Assembly (NCBI GenBank): GCA_944391615.1
Contig: CALXUE010000007.1
Coordinates: 1 to 64,000, forward strand
Length of the DNA: 64,000 nucleotides
Reading direction: 5' to 3'
Source: an uncultured Alphaproteobacteria bacterium
GTDB lineage: Bacteria > Pseudomonadota > Alphaproteobacteria > RF32 > CAG-239
Part shown: positions 26,139 through 34,657 of the stretch, piece after piece
How positions within the stretch are numbered: the first letter of the stretch is position 1
Layout: each line of letters opens with the position of its first letter
Program-made: the position numbers and the translations under genes
Notes under the pieces: model-generated
What the model was told of the DNA's origin: nothing
Database searches by the model: none
Seen by the model: the letters and a program-made list of their open reading frames with translations, nothing else

Positions 26139-27317
26139 CTATTGTTTGCGCTCTTTACAGATGTTTAATTCCTGCAATTGATTATATAAGTCCAAATCAA
26201 CAGAGGGCGGGATGGTTTGATAAGTTTTGGTTTGCTCTTCCACATAAGCCATGGCTTTATCGTTTATCAAGCAATCTTGAATGTATTCTTCACTTTTGCC
26301 ATCGGTTTGCACGATATTGCTGAAAGTTACACGGCAGCCGGAAGGTGTTTTTTGAACCGAAATTTGGCGGTCGATTTTTTGATTGTTTAATTCCATGCTG
26401 TCGCTGCGTTGTTGTGTCAGTTCTTGTTGGGTCTTGCAAGCTTTAAGCGCATCAACCAACCCGTTGGTTAAATATGTCGGGCGATAAAATGCTATGTCTT
26501 TATTGGTGTTTAGTTGCTGCAGGGCAGTGATGTTGGTGATGGAGGATAAATCTTCGGTGGGGATGTAGTAATCATAATTTTGGCTGCGAACATGGCAGGC
26601 GCCGTCTTCATAACCCAAAATCTCGAATTTGTCACGATAGAAAAAAATGCGCTTAACTTCTTCGGCAGGGGCACAAGCTTTCAATGCATTTTGAAAATCA
26701 TTTGAAAAGGAGAGAACCTCTTCAGCGGTTTCTTGTTGTTCTTCTTCTGATGCTTCTTTGACTTCCGTTTGGCAAGATGTGGCAATAATTTTGCTTAAGG
26801 TTACTTTGAATTTGCCGCCGGTTTGTGTGGTTTGGGTCGGAATTTGTTTGGTGGTGCCGTCGGGTAATTCCATTTCGGAATAGGTGGTATAGGTTTCGGT
26901 TACGGGTGTGGTGGAACGATCCTTCATGGCGGCGATGAGCTCTGTTTGTTGTAGTTCATCTATCGCGCAATTGTATGTGGCACTCGAGATGCCTTTGATG
27001 GCTTGTTGGATTTCAAATTCGCATTTGCCGGTATTTAAGTTTTTGCCTTTAATCTTGACGTTGATATTAAAGTCACGGTTGCCCATAAATTTGCCGATTG
27101 CTTGAAACTCGGGGTTGTTGGTGGTGAAGTCTTCTTCATATGGCATACAATTTTCGGCTGCGTGTATGAGGTCTGCGCTGAAATTATAGAGATTAACATC
27201 GTTGGTGGTTTCGGCTTTTATTTTGCCGTTTTCGATACTGATATGGATGTTGCTGTCTTGTGCGAATCCGACGACGGGGATTAAGCTTAAGGCTGTTATC
27301 AAAAATATTTTGTTCAT
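26139..27317 (-). CDS. Exported hypothetical protein
   Basis: A 392-aa protein with a signal peptide ending VVGFAQ and several evenly spaced cysteines (for example KCEFEIQQ, YNCAIDEL, AACQ-like segments). Two related blocks, each with FSNDFQNALKACAP-like or GLVDALKACKTQQEL-like helices, suggest an internal duplication. No known domain is recognised. GAGGTGCC precedes the start. It lies 12 bases downstream of ftsY, so it may be in the mtaB-ftsY transcript, although its role need not be related. Confidence 0.6.
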   Translation of the reverse strand: MNKIFLITALSLIPVVGFAQDSNIHISIENGKIKAETTNDVNLYNFSADLIHAAENCMPYEEDFTTNNPEFQAIGKFMGNRDFNINVKIKGKNLNTGKCEFEIQQAIKGISSATYNCAIDELQQTELIAAMKDRSTTPVTETYTTYSEMELPDGTTKQIPTQTTQTGGKFKVTLSKIIATSCQTEVKEASEEEQQETAEEVLSFSNDFQNALKACAPAEEVKRIFFYRDKFEILGYEDGACHVRSQNYDYYIPTEDLSSITNITALQQLNTNKDIAFYRPTYLTNGLVDALKACKTQQELTQQRSDSMELNNQKIDRQISVQKTPSGCRVTFSNIVQTDGKSEEYIQDCLINDKAMAYVEEQTKTYQTIPPSVDLDLYNQLQELNICKERKQ

Positions 27318-27329
27318 CTGGCACCTCGT

Positions 27330-28241
27330 TTATTGAATTAAGTTTTGCGCATAAGCCTGAGCAGAAAATTCATCTAAATCATCTATGCCTTCTCCGATGC
27401 CGATATAATAAACCGGTTTGGGGCATTGTCCTGCAATGGCTGCCAAAATTCCTCCTTTGGCTGAGCCGTCTAATTTGGTGATGATTAAACCGGATATATC
27501 CGTTATGGCGGAAAAGGTTTGAACTTGGTCAAGTGCATTTTGCCCTGTGGTGGCGTCTAGGGTTAAAATGGTTTGGTGCGGGGCAGAGGGAATTACTTTT
27601 TGTATGACACGGATAATTTTTTTGAGCTCATCCATTAAGCCGCTTTTGTTTTGCAATCTGCCGGCGGTATCAATAAAGACAATATCATCGCCTTGTTTGA
27701 GGGCTTCTTGCAAGCCGTCATAACACAGGCCGGCCGCGTCGCAACCAGCGGCACCTTTGTATACGCGAATCGAATTTCTTTCTCCCCAAACGCTGAGTTG
27801 TTCAACGGCTGCGGCACGGAAGGTGTCTCCGGCTATGAAGCTGATTTTTTTGCCCTGTGCTTTGAATTTGGCGGCCAGTTTGCCTATGGTTGTGGTTTTT
27901 CCGGCGCCGTTTACACCAACCATTAGGATAACAAAGGGTTTTTTGTTTTCATCTATTATCAATTTTTTTTCACATGGTGCGAGGAGTAATGCCACCTCTT
28001 CGGCCAGAGCTTGTTTGATTTCTGCTATTGTTAAGTCTTTATTCAGGCGTTTTTTGGCGAGCGAATCTATGATTTTTTGTGTGGAGGTTGTTCCCATATC
28101 GGCACTCAGCAGAACGTCGGACAAGTCGTCCAGTGTGTCGGAGGAGAGTTTTTTCTTGGTGAAAATGTCGCTTAGGCCGTTACTGATTTTTTGGGAGCTT
28201 TTTTTGAGCCCTAAACCTAATTTTTGGATGAAACTAGTCAT
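27330..28241 (-). CDS. ftsY: Signal recognition particle receptor FtsY
   Basis: GTPase that receives SRP-bound ribosomes at the membrane. The 303-aa product is essentially the NG domain: GVNGAGKTTTIGKLA (P loop), DTFRAAAVEQL, DTAGRLQNKSGLMDEL and TKLDGSAKGG. The acidic A domain seen in E. coli is missing, as in many alphaproteobacteria. The start overlaps the mtaB stop in an ATGA. Confidence 0.96.
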   Translation of the reverse strand: MTSFIQKLGLGLKKSSQKISNGLSDIFTKKKLSSDTLDDLSDVLLSADMGTTSTQKIIDSLAKKRLNKDLTIAEIKQALAEEVALLLAPCEKKLIIDENKKPFVILMVGVNGAGKTTTIGKLAAKFKAQGKKISFIAGDTFRAAAVEQLSVWGERNSIRVYKGAAGCDAAGLCYDGLQEALKQGDDIVFIDTAGRLQNKSGLMDELKKIIRVIQKVIPSAPHQTILTLDATTGQNALDQVQTFSAITDISGLIITKLDGSAKGGILAAIAGQCPKPVYYIGIGEGIDDLDEFSAQAYAQNLIQ

Positions 28242-29290
28242 TTGTTTTTTTCTCCTTCCGTGCTGTATTCTCTTAAGCGGCGGGCGCGGTCTTTGCGTTC
28301 AGACATAGGAATTTGCGGCATTTTGGCGGCCGGCGTGCCGCTGCGTTCCGAATAAGGAAAAACATGAAGTTTGTTGATGCCTGCTTCTTGAACCAATTTG
28401 ATTGTGTTTTGAAAATTTTCTTCCGTTTCGGTTGGAAAACCACAGATGAAATCGGCACTAAAGGTTACATCCGGTCGAACTTTACGCAGTTTTTGGCACA
28501 AAGTTATCACATCGGCTCGGCGGTGGCGGCGGGCCATACGTTTGAGAATCGTGTCATCTCCTGACTGAATGGATAAATGCAGGTTGTGAAACATATTTTT
28601 GTGTTTGCCGAACAGTTCTATAAACTTGTCATCAACGGCGGCAGGGTCCAAAGAGCCAAACTGTAAGGACGGCAAGTTTGGAAATGTTTGCAAGATTTTT
28701 TCAACCAAGGCGCTGAAAGATGGTTTGTAGGAGCAGATATCTACGCCGGTTAAACAAATTTCGTTAAAACCTTGGTCAATTAACACCCTTATTTGTTTGA
28801 TGATTTCGGCCTCGGGAACGCTGCGGTTGTTGCCCCTGCCATAAGGAATGATGCAATAAGTGCAACGGTGGTCGCAGCCTTGTTGAATTTCGACAAAGGC
28901 GCGCTCTCGGCCCTCAAAGCCGGTGATGATGTAATGGTCATAGTCCTTAAAAGCAAAAATGTCTGAAACTTGTTGTTTGTTTTGATGCTTTAAGTCGTTA
29001 AGACGGGTTTGAATTTCGGTTTTTTCTTTGTTGCCCAAGACAAGGTCAACTTCATCCATGGCGGCGTATGTTTCCGGTGAAATTTGGGCCGCGCAGCCGG
29101 TCACAATGATTTTGGAATCGGGGTTTTCTTGTCTTAATTTGCGAATCATTTGTCGGCACTGACGCTCGGCCTCTCCGGTGACGGCGCAGGTGTTGACTAC
29201 TATGATGTTTTCTTGGTCTTTGAGTTTTTCTTTTATTATTTCCGACTCATAGGCATTGAGCCGGCAGCCAAATGTGATGACTTGTGCCAT
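28238..29290 (-). CDS. mtaB: tRNA methylthiotransferase MtaB
   Basis: Radical-SAM enzyme that adds a methylthio group to t6A37 of tRNA. N-terminal cluster cysteines lie in FGCRLNAYE, NTCAVTG and VTGCAAQ; the radical-SAM motif is GCDHRCTYCIIPYGRG. The 350-aa product stops shortly after the radical-SAM barrel (RARRLREYST) and lacks the C-terminal TRAM domain usual for the family, so tRNA recognition may differ. The stop overlaps ftsY, a pairing common in alphaproteobacteria. Confidence 0.9.
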   Translation of the reverse strand: MAQVITFGCRLNAYESEIIKEKLKDQENIIVVNTCAVTGEAERQCRQMIRKLRQENPDSKIIVTGCAAQISPETYAAMDEVDLVLGNKEKTEIQTRLNDLKHQNKQQVSDIFAFKDYDHYIITGFEGRERAFVEIQQGCDHRCTYCIIPYGRGNNRSVPEAEIIKQIRVLIDQGFNEICLTGVDICSYKPSFSALVEKILQTFPNLPSLQFGSLDPAAVDDKFIELFGKHKNMFHNLHLSIQSGDDTILKRMARRHRRADVITLCQKLRKVRPDVTFSADFICGFPTETEENFQNTIKLVQEAGINKLHVFPYSERSGTPAAKMPQIPMSERKDRARRLREYSTEGEKNK

Positions 29291-29485
29291 TTTTATTCCT
29301 TATTTATTATATTGTATTTTTATACTAAAGTTATTTTATTAATTCTGCAAGTGTCATAATTTGTTTTATTTTGTGATTGGGGAGATTATATCTTTTTTAT
29401 TGATTTATTAACTTTTAGATGTTAACATCCCTTTATTCGCAAGAGAATAGTATGCGAATGTTTTAAACATATAGGGAGATCTCTA

Positions 29486-30328
29486 ATGAAGTTAAAATCT
29501 GTTTTATTAGCCTCTGTGGCTGTTTTATTTGCTGGTTCTGCATCAGCAGCTGACTTGACTAATCCATTCTTTGTTCCTAGCCAAGGCAAAATGACATCTG
29601 ATACTAAAGTTCAACAATCTCGTACTCACTGGAGTGATGCTAATGGTGGTTGGGGACGTGAAAGCGGTGTTGAAGATGCCACTTATGCTTCTGAAGAATT
29701 AGCTTATGGTATTACCAACAACTTGGCTGTTTTTGGTATTATCGGCAACCACTTTGACAATGAAGGCGAATTTAACAATTCTCACAACTTTGAATATGAA
29801 ATCGGTGCTAAATATAACCACAACTTTGGTAACATTAAGACCCAAGTTGCCGGTTCTTACTACACCTTTAATCCAAAATCTTGGGAAGGTCATAATGTTG
29901 GTGGTTATGGCGATGATAAAGGTCCAAACACTCCAGCGAATGAATCTAGATGGCAAAAGGCTCTTAAGGGTGAAGTTAAACTCGGTTACGATATGGGCTG
30001 TGGTTTGATGCCTTATGCTTCTTATTCTTTCACAGGTCAAATCGACAATGCTGACCGTTACTTTGGCCAGAGCGCATTTATGGGTGTTCATAAATATGCT
30101 GTTAAATGGGCTGCTGACGCTGGTATCCGTTATGACTTCAATACTGATGGTCACAACAATAACCTCGTTTATGCTCAAGCTGAATTTGACTACTATCCGA
30201 TGGACAATTTGGCTGTTGGTGTATACGGCGATTACAAAATCGGCGGTGCAACAGTTGACAGTGGTTATGAAAACGATGAAATCGGTACAGACTACACCGT
30301 TGGTTTGAGAGCTAAAGTTATGTTCTAA
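29486..30328 (+). CDS. Outer-membrane beta-barrel protein
   Basis: A 280-aa exported protein with signal peptide ending SASA and a mature part made of alternating aromatic/hydrophobic strands ending in a terminal GLRAKVMF strand, typical of outer-membrane barrels. The frequent AAC and GGT codons and the strong AGGGAGA site suggest high expression. No specific porin family is recognised. It is a single-gene unit with a strong terminator. The substrate or function is unknown. Confidence 0.75.
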   Translation: MKLKSVLLASVAVLFAGSASAADLTNPFFVPSQGKMTSDTKVQQSRTHWSDANGGWGRESGVEDATYASEELAYGITNNLAVFGIIGNHFDNEGEFNNSHNFEYEIGAKYNHNFGNIKTQVAGSYYTFNPKSWEGHNVGGYGDDKGPNTPANESRWQKALKGEVKLGYDMGCGLMPYASYSFTGQIDNADRYFGQSAFMGVHKYAVKWAADAGIRYDFNTDGHNNNLVYAQAEFDYYPMDNLAVGVYGDYKIGGATVDSGYENDEIGTDYTVGLRAKVMF

Positions 30329-30352
30329 TCTTTGTTTAGAACAAAGCTATTG

Positions 30353-30389
30353 TAAAAAAGGGCTTCTTTCGAGAAGCTCTTTTTTTTTG
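30353..30389 (+). terminator. Intrinsic terminator of the barrel protein gene
   Basis: GGGCTTCT-TTCG-AGAAGCTC stem flanked by A and T runs. Confidence 0.85.
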
Positions 30390-30398
30390 AGTTTTTTA

Positions 30399-30426
30399 TT
30401 GAATATCAGGAAAATTTATATATACT
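30399..30426 (+). promoter_or_regulatory. Promoter for the structured RNA candidate
   Basis: TTGAAT at 30399-30404 and TATACT at 30421-30426 with 16 bases spacing; start near 30433. Confidence 0.55.
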
Positions 30427-30431
30427 CTAAG

Positions 30432-30684
30432 GCAGGCGTGGGCAGATAGCTTGCGTTTAGCCCCAGAATAGGGGGCGGGACTTTGAACAGTCCTTACATA
30501 GTTCAACATATGAAAATATATGTTGTAAAAGTCGCCCATAATTTTTTATGGGCGATGTTGACTGTTTTCTGACTTATGGTCGGGAAGCTTATGGTGTATG
30601 TTCAGGGAAATCTAAAGACCATAAGAGTCATTTAACTATGTATGATTGTTCAACTTCCCGACCGCATTTTTTGCGGTCTTTTTG
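30432..30684 (+). ncRNA. Candidate structured RNA of about 250 nt
   Basis: This stretch lies between a promoter and an intrinsic terminator (GACCGCA / TGCGGTC plus T run at 30660-30684). It contains GCCCC-AGAATA-GGGGGC, CAACATAT-GAAA-ATATGTTG, and a long hairpin TCGCCCATAA / TTATGGGCGA. The 3' half can fold two ways: GTCGGGAAG with CTTCCCGAC, or GACTTATGGTC with GACCATAAGAGTC; the partners overlap. ACATAGTT and AACTATGT allow a long-range pairing. It may be an independent RNA or a leader of the following XRE gene. No Rfam family is recognised by eye; tmRNA, 6S and SRP RNA signatures were not found. Confidence 0.55.
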
Positions 30685-30714
30685 TTATATGAATAACAGT
30701 CGGGAGGTTTGATA

Positions 30715-31179
30715 ATGATTTCAGCAAGAAAAAAAGCACGCGGACGTTTGGAAGACGGCGCCGCTAATCCGGTTGATGCGTATGTCGGCAACAGAATTAG
30801 GCTGCGGCGGTTGATGCTTAATTTGTCTCAGAAAAAATTAGCTCTTATGCTCGGTATTACTTTTCAACAAGTGCAAAAATATGAATTGGGTATCAATCGG
30901 ATTGGGGCTAGCCGTTTGTGGGATATGGCTGCCGTTTTGCAGGTGCCGGTGAACTTCTTTTTTGAGGGGATGAATGCCGATGTTGAAAAGCTTAGCCCAC
31001 GAAACTTGTCACAAAACGATGAGGATGGTTGCATCCAAATTGAAAATAATTGTGCTGAGCCGACTTGTTTTTGGTCAAATGAGGGACTCGAATTAGTTAT
31101 TGCCTGGCAAAATATTAAAAACAAAAAATTGCGCGCGGTGGTGCAAAATCTTTTGCGCTCTTTAGCCGAAAAAAAATAA
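30715..31179 (+). CDS. XRE-family transcriptional regulator
   Basis: A 154-aa DNA-binding protein with a helix-turn-helix at about residues 22-80 (RLRRLMLNLSQKKLALML...VQKYELGINRI), the type common in alphaproteobacteria. The C-terminal part is helical with no known ligand domain. ATG at 30715 follows GGGAGG with 7 bases spacing. It begins about 30 bases after the terminator of the structured RNA candidate, so that RNA could regulate it by read-through. Targets are unknown. Confidence 0.88.
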   Translation: MISARKKARGRLEDGAANPVDAYVGNRIRLRRLMLNLSQKKLALMLGITFQQVQKYELGINRIGASRLWDMAAVLQVPVNFFFEGMNADVEKLSPRNLSQNDEDGCIQIENNCAEPTCFWSNEGLELVIAWQNIKNKKLRAVVQNLLRSLAEKK

Positions 31180-31207
31180 AGAGCGGAAATGTTGTTTTCC
31201 GCTCTTA
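31179..31207. terminator. Bidirectional terminator between XRE gene and ldh
   Basis: GAGCGGAAA / TTTCCGCTC stem with A/T runs on both sides, placed between convergent genes. Confidence 0.85.
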
Positions 31208-31226
31208 GGAGGTTATTGGGTTTGGT

Positions 31227-32171
31227 TTATTTGGAAATTAGCTCCAACGCCTTGTCTGAATATTCTTTCATGGCTAAAGCACTCTTTTTGAGTTCGGCTC
31301 TTTCTTCATTATCCAAATTCGGGTAGATGACTTTTAAGATACCGCGTTTGCCCAAAACAGTTGGTAATGATAAGCATACACCCTTAACACCTTCAACATC
31401 ATCTTGGTGTGATGAAACCGTTAAAATTGCATATTCATTGTTGCTTATGGCGGCACAAATACGAGTTAAAGCACCGGCAATGCCGAAAAATGTTGCGCCC
31501 TTGCCATCAATGATTTTGTATGCCGCATTGCGCACGCCGTCGTCTATTTTGGCTTTGACCTCAGCGTCAAAGGGTTTGTTGACGTCTTGGGCTATCTGGT
31601 CTAATGAAACCGTGCCGGCGTCGCTGGCTGACCATACCAAAACTTCCGAATCGCCATGTTCACCGATGACGTTGGCGTGGATTGATTGCGGAGAAATGCC
31701 TAAATGATAGCCTAATAGTGTTCTGAAACGTGCCGTGTCCAAAACTGTGCCGGATCCAATGACGCGCTCTCTCGGAAAGCCGGATAATTTGATGGCTACT
31801 TCCGTCATGATGTCGGCCGGATTGGCGGTGATGATTAAAATGCAGTCCGGTGCGGCTTTGGCTATTTGCGGAATTATGGATTCAAAAATTTTGACATTGC
31901 GTCCCAGCAAGTCAATACGTGTTTCTCCGGGTTTTTGGTTGGCTCCGGCTGTGACTATAACTATTTCGCAACCTTTTAAGTCATCATAATTGCCGGCTTT
32001 GATTTTGTTGGCATAGGCAAACGGGGTGGCGTGTGCGATGTCTTCTGCCTCGGCTTCTGCTTTCTTTTGGTTAGAATCTATTAATACAACCTTGCGGGCA
32101 ACACCTTTCATTATCAAGGCAAAGGCTGTGGTGGCTCCGACGGAACCTGCTCCGATAATTCCTACTTTCAT
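31227..32171 (-). CDS. ldh: L-lactate dehydrogenase
   Basis: Reduces pyruvate to L-lactate with NADH. The 314-aa product has the Rossmann loop GIIGAGSVGATTAFAL and NAD-selecting Asp32. It has Gln79 in GANQKPGETR, where lactate dehydrogenases carry Gln and malate dehydrogenases Arg, and catalytic His172 in GEHGDSEV. The specificity call rests on that Gln, so malate activity cannot be wholly excluded. It indicates fermentative capacity. Confidence 0.9.
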   Translation of the reverse strand: MKVGIIGAGSVGATTAFALIMKGVARKVVLIDSNQKKAEAEAEDIAHATPFAYANKIKAGNYDDLKGCEIVIVTAGANQKPGETRIDLLGRNVKIFESIIPQIAKAAPDCILIITANPADIMTEVAIKLSGFPRERVIGSGTVLDTARFRTLLGYHLGISPQSIHANVIGEHGDSEVLVWSASDAGTVSLDQIAQDVNKPFDAEVKAKIDDGVRNAAYKIIDGKGATFFGIAGALTRICAAISNNEYAILTVSSHQDDVEGVKGVCLSLPTVLGKRGILKVIYPNLDNEERAELKKSALAMKEYSDKALELISK

Positions 32172-32258
32172 TTGATTTCTCCTTTATATATTCCCTTATA
32201 CATTCATCTTTTATTTTTCTGCTCTTATATATAGTGTTTTTATTCTTAAAAGCAATAG

Positions 32259-32285
32259 AAAAAGGGTGGAAAACCACCCCTTTTT
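32259..32285 (-). terminator. Intrinsic terminator
   Basis: GGGTGG-AAAA-CCACCC stem with A/T runs; on the minus strand it ends the small membrane-protein gene upstream of ldh. Confidence 0.8.
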
Positions 32286-32323
32286 AATAACAATTTTTTG
32301 CAAATTGTTACTTGACGTTTTTT

Positions 32324-32566
32324 TTATTCGTTGACGATTGTTTCTTCCTCACCGCCGGTGTCTTCAGGCATGTTTTCTTCAACATCTTCAACAACTTCAC
32401 CGTCTACTGTCATGTTGCCTTCTGCATCTTCTGTTACGACGGGTTGTTTTTCAACCTCGGTTGTCATCACGCTTGTGGTGGCAGTGTCGGTTCTTTGGCT
32501 CTTGAGCCAAGCGCCTATTGCAAGTAGTATTATAAGCGTTATTATTATATAAAGTAGTTTTCTCAT
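32324..32566 (-). CDS. Small membrane-anchored acidic protein
   Basis: An 80-aa product with one N-terminal transmembrane helix (residues 4-22, basic flank inside) and an acidic, Thr/Glu/Val-rich tail expected in the periplasm. No homologous family is recognised. The Shine-Dalgarno match is weak (AGGAG-like sequence is farther upstream than usual). It has its own terminator. Confidence 0.5.
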   Translation of the reverse strand: MRKLLYIIITLIILLAIGAWLKSQRTDTATTSVMTTEVEKQPVVTEDAEGNMTVDGEVVEDVEENMPEDTGGEEETIVNE

Positions 32567-32874
32567 GTTTTTTTTGACTCCTATTTTTTGGTTTATTAGC
32601 GTTAATTTATATTATATTTTTTGGTTTTTCAACTCTCATTTTGAGATATTAATAACATAAATGCGGTATTATGGTATTTATTTTGACAGTTTTATCCACT
32701 TGTTTTAATCCCCCGAAACCTTAGAAAATCCGCCATAAAACTGAATATAGTACTTTTTATTGTGCGCATTTTGTGAAAATAATACTTGTCAAAACCTATA
32801 AATTTATGCTAACAAAATGTCACAGGCCTTGATGGTCTGAAAATTTTGTTTTAATTTTTTTGAGGTTTATCATA
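32567..32874 (+). promoter_or_regulatory. AT-rich region upstream of acpP
   Basis: No gene is visible. The last ~100 bases should hold the acpP promoter; TTGTCA with downstream TATAAATTTATGCTAAC is a possible but imperfect match. The rest shows no repeat or strong hairpin. Confidence 0.3.
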
Positions 32875-33108
32875 ATGACTGATATAGCTAATCGCGTTAA
32901 GAAAATCGTTGCTGAACACCTTGGCGTTGAAGAATCTAAAGTTACTGATACCGCCAGCTTCATTGATGATTTGGGCGCTGACAGTTTGGATACAGTAGAA
33001 TTGGTTATGGCTTTTGAAGAAGAATTCGGTTGCGAAATCCCTGATGAAGCTGCTGAAAAAATTCTTACTGTTAAAGATGCTATCGACTATCTTTCTAAGA
33101 ATGCGTAA
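32875..33108 (+). CDS. acpP: Acyl carrier protein
   Basis: Carries fatty-acid intermediates on a phosphopantetheine arm. The 77-aa product has the attachment motif [19 protein letters not shown] with Ser37, flanked by acidic helices. The ATG at 32875 is preceded by GAGG; an in-frame start five codons earlier lacks this. It lies just upstream of fabF as is usual, but a hairpin separates them. Confidence 0.97.
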   Translation: MTDIANRVKKIVAEHLGVEESKVTDTASFIDDLGADSLDTVELVMAFEEEFGCEIPDEAAEKILTVKDAIDYLSKNA

Positions 33109-33136
33109 GTCTTGCATTATGAATGTAAGTTTGATG

Positions 33137-33173
33137 AAACTCGCCCCGCGCTCTTGCTGACAGGCGAGTTTTA
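33137..33173 (+). terminator. Terminator or attenuator between acpP and fabF
   Basis: AAACTCGCC and GGCGAGTTT form a 9-bp stem followed by TTA and a weak T run; it may set higher acpP than fabF expression. Confidence 0.65.
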
Positions 33174-33210
33174 TCTTTAATTTCGCATCGTTTTTTGTAG
33201 AGGTTTTTGT

Positions 33211-34485
33211 ATGAGAAGAGTTGTTGTTACCGGTTTGGGTATTGTTTCTCCTTTGGGTAGAGGCGTGGATTATAACTGGAAATCTATTCTGGAAGGAAAA
33301 TCTGGTATTCGTCAAATTCAGGGAATCGATTTGAAAGATATTCCTGTTCATATTGCAGGTCAGGTGCCGACCGGTAAAGGTGAACATGAGTTTGATCCCG
33401 ATACCGTCTTGCCCCCTAAAGACCAAAAGAAAAATGACCGCTTCATCCTTTATGGGTTGGCTGCCGGTGGTGATGCTCTTGATGATGCCGGTTGGAACCC
33501 CGAAACGGCTACCGATGATGAAAAATTTCGCTTCGGTGTGATGATGGGCTCCGGTATCGGCGGTTTGGATATTATTTATGAAAATTCCGTTTCTTTCCAT
33601 GAATGCGGTATGAAGCGTATTTCTCCTTTTTTTATTCCGTCTTGCTTGATTAATTTGGTGTCCGGTAATCTTTCTATTAAATACCAGCTTAAAGGTCCGA
33701 ATCACGCTTGCGTGACCGCTTGTTCTACCGGTACGCACGCTATCGGCGACGCGGCTAATATTATTGCCAGAGGCGATGCCGATATGATGTTGGCCGGTGG
33801 TGCTGAATCTGCTGTTAATGTGTTGGGACTTTCCGGTTTTGCCAGAATGAAGGCGATTACTTCAGCATTTAATGATGCTCCGGAAAAGGCTTCTCGCCCT
33901 TGGGATCAAAACCGTAGCGGCTTTGTGATGGGTGAAGGTTCAGGTGCCGTGGTGCTGGAAGAGCTTGAACATGCTAAGGCCAGAGGTGCTAAAATTTATG
34001 CTGAAGTTGTCGGCTATGGTATGAGCGGCGATGCTTATCATATTACGGCTCCTTCAGGCGACGGGGCTTATCGCGCGATGAAAATGGCGGCTGAACACGC
34101 TAAAGAACATGGTGTTGAGCTCAAAGATATTAACTACATCAATGCGCATGGTACTTCTACACCTGCAGGTGATGTGGGCGAGGCTTTGGCCGTTAAACGC
34201 TTGTTCGGTGATGATATGAAGTATGTTTCTATGTCTTCAACTAAGTCTGCCATCGGGCATTTGCTCGGTGCGGCCGGTGCCGTTGAGGCTGTGTTTACGG
34301 TTAAGGCTTTGCAAGACCAGATTTGCCCGCCAACACTCAATTTGGAAAATCCGGCTGAGGAAGTTAAGGACATGGATTTGGTGCCGCTTAAAGCCAAAAA
34401 GAAAGCCATTAAAGCTGCTATGTCAAACTCGTTTGGTTTTGGCGGAACAAACTCTTCTTTAGTCTTTAAGGTTTATGAAGATTAG
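33211..34485 (+). CDS. fabF: 3-oxoacyl-ACP synthase II
   Basis: Elongates fatty acids by condensing malonyl-ACP with acyl-ACP. The 424-aa product has catalytic Cys171 in TACSTGTHAIGD and the two histidines in NAHGTSTPAGD and SAIGHLLGAAG, plus GFGGTNSSLVF near the C-terminus. GAGG precedes the ATG. It follows acpP by 102 bases and ends in a terminator. Confidence 0.97.
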   Translation: MRRVVVTGLGIVSPLGRGVDYNWKSILEGKSGIRQIQGIDLKDIPVHIAGQVPTGKGEHEFDPDTVLPPKDQKKNDRFILYGLAAGGDALDDAGWNPETATDDEKFRFGVMMGSGIGGLDIIYENSVSFHECGMKRISPFFIPSCLINLVSGNLSIKYQLKGPNHACVTACSTGTHAIGDAANIIARGDADMMLAGGAESAVNVLGLSGFARMKAITSAFNDAPEKASRPWDQNRSGFVMGEGSGAVVLEELEHAKARGAKIYAEVVGYGMSGDAYHITAPSGDGAYRAMKMAAEHAKEHGVELKDINYINAHGTSTPAGDVGEALAVKRLFGDDMKYVSMSSTKSAIGHLLGAAGAVEAVFTVKALQDQICPPTLNLENPAEEVKDMDLVPLKAKKKAIKAAMSNSFGFGGTNSSLVFKVYED

Positions 34486-34500
34486 TTTTTGAGTTTTTCA

Positions 34501-34548
34501 AAAACACGGTTCGGAAGTTGGAATGCTTTTGAGCCGTGTTTTTTTTGT
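34501..34548 (+). terminator. fabF terminator
   Basis: AACACGG...CCGTGTT stem with T run. Confidence 0.8.
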
Positions 34549-34657
34549 GCTTAAAATGTTTTCGTTTTGGGATAGATGCTTTCTTTAATTGACTCTCGGG
34601 GTGGAGAAGAGTATTTTGTTGGTGATTAGTTGTTTATGATTGTGAAAGTGTTTATTG

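Noticed and set aside
30432-30684. tmRNA, 6S or SRP RNA
   Set aside because: No tag-peptide frame or tRNA-like ends for tmRNA, no end-to-end stem with central bubble for 6S, and no GGAAG-type SRP apical loop.
32851-33738. Open frame antisense to acpP and fabF
   Set aside because: Spans two well-supported genes and an intergenic terminator; composition is that of a shadow frame.
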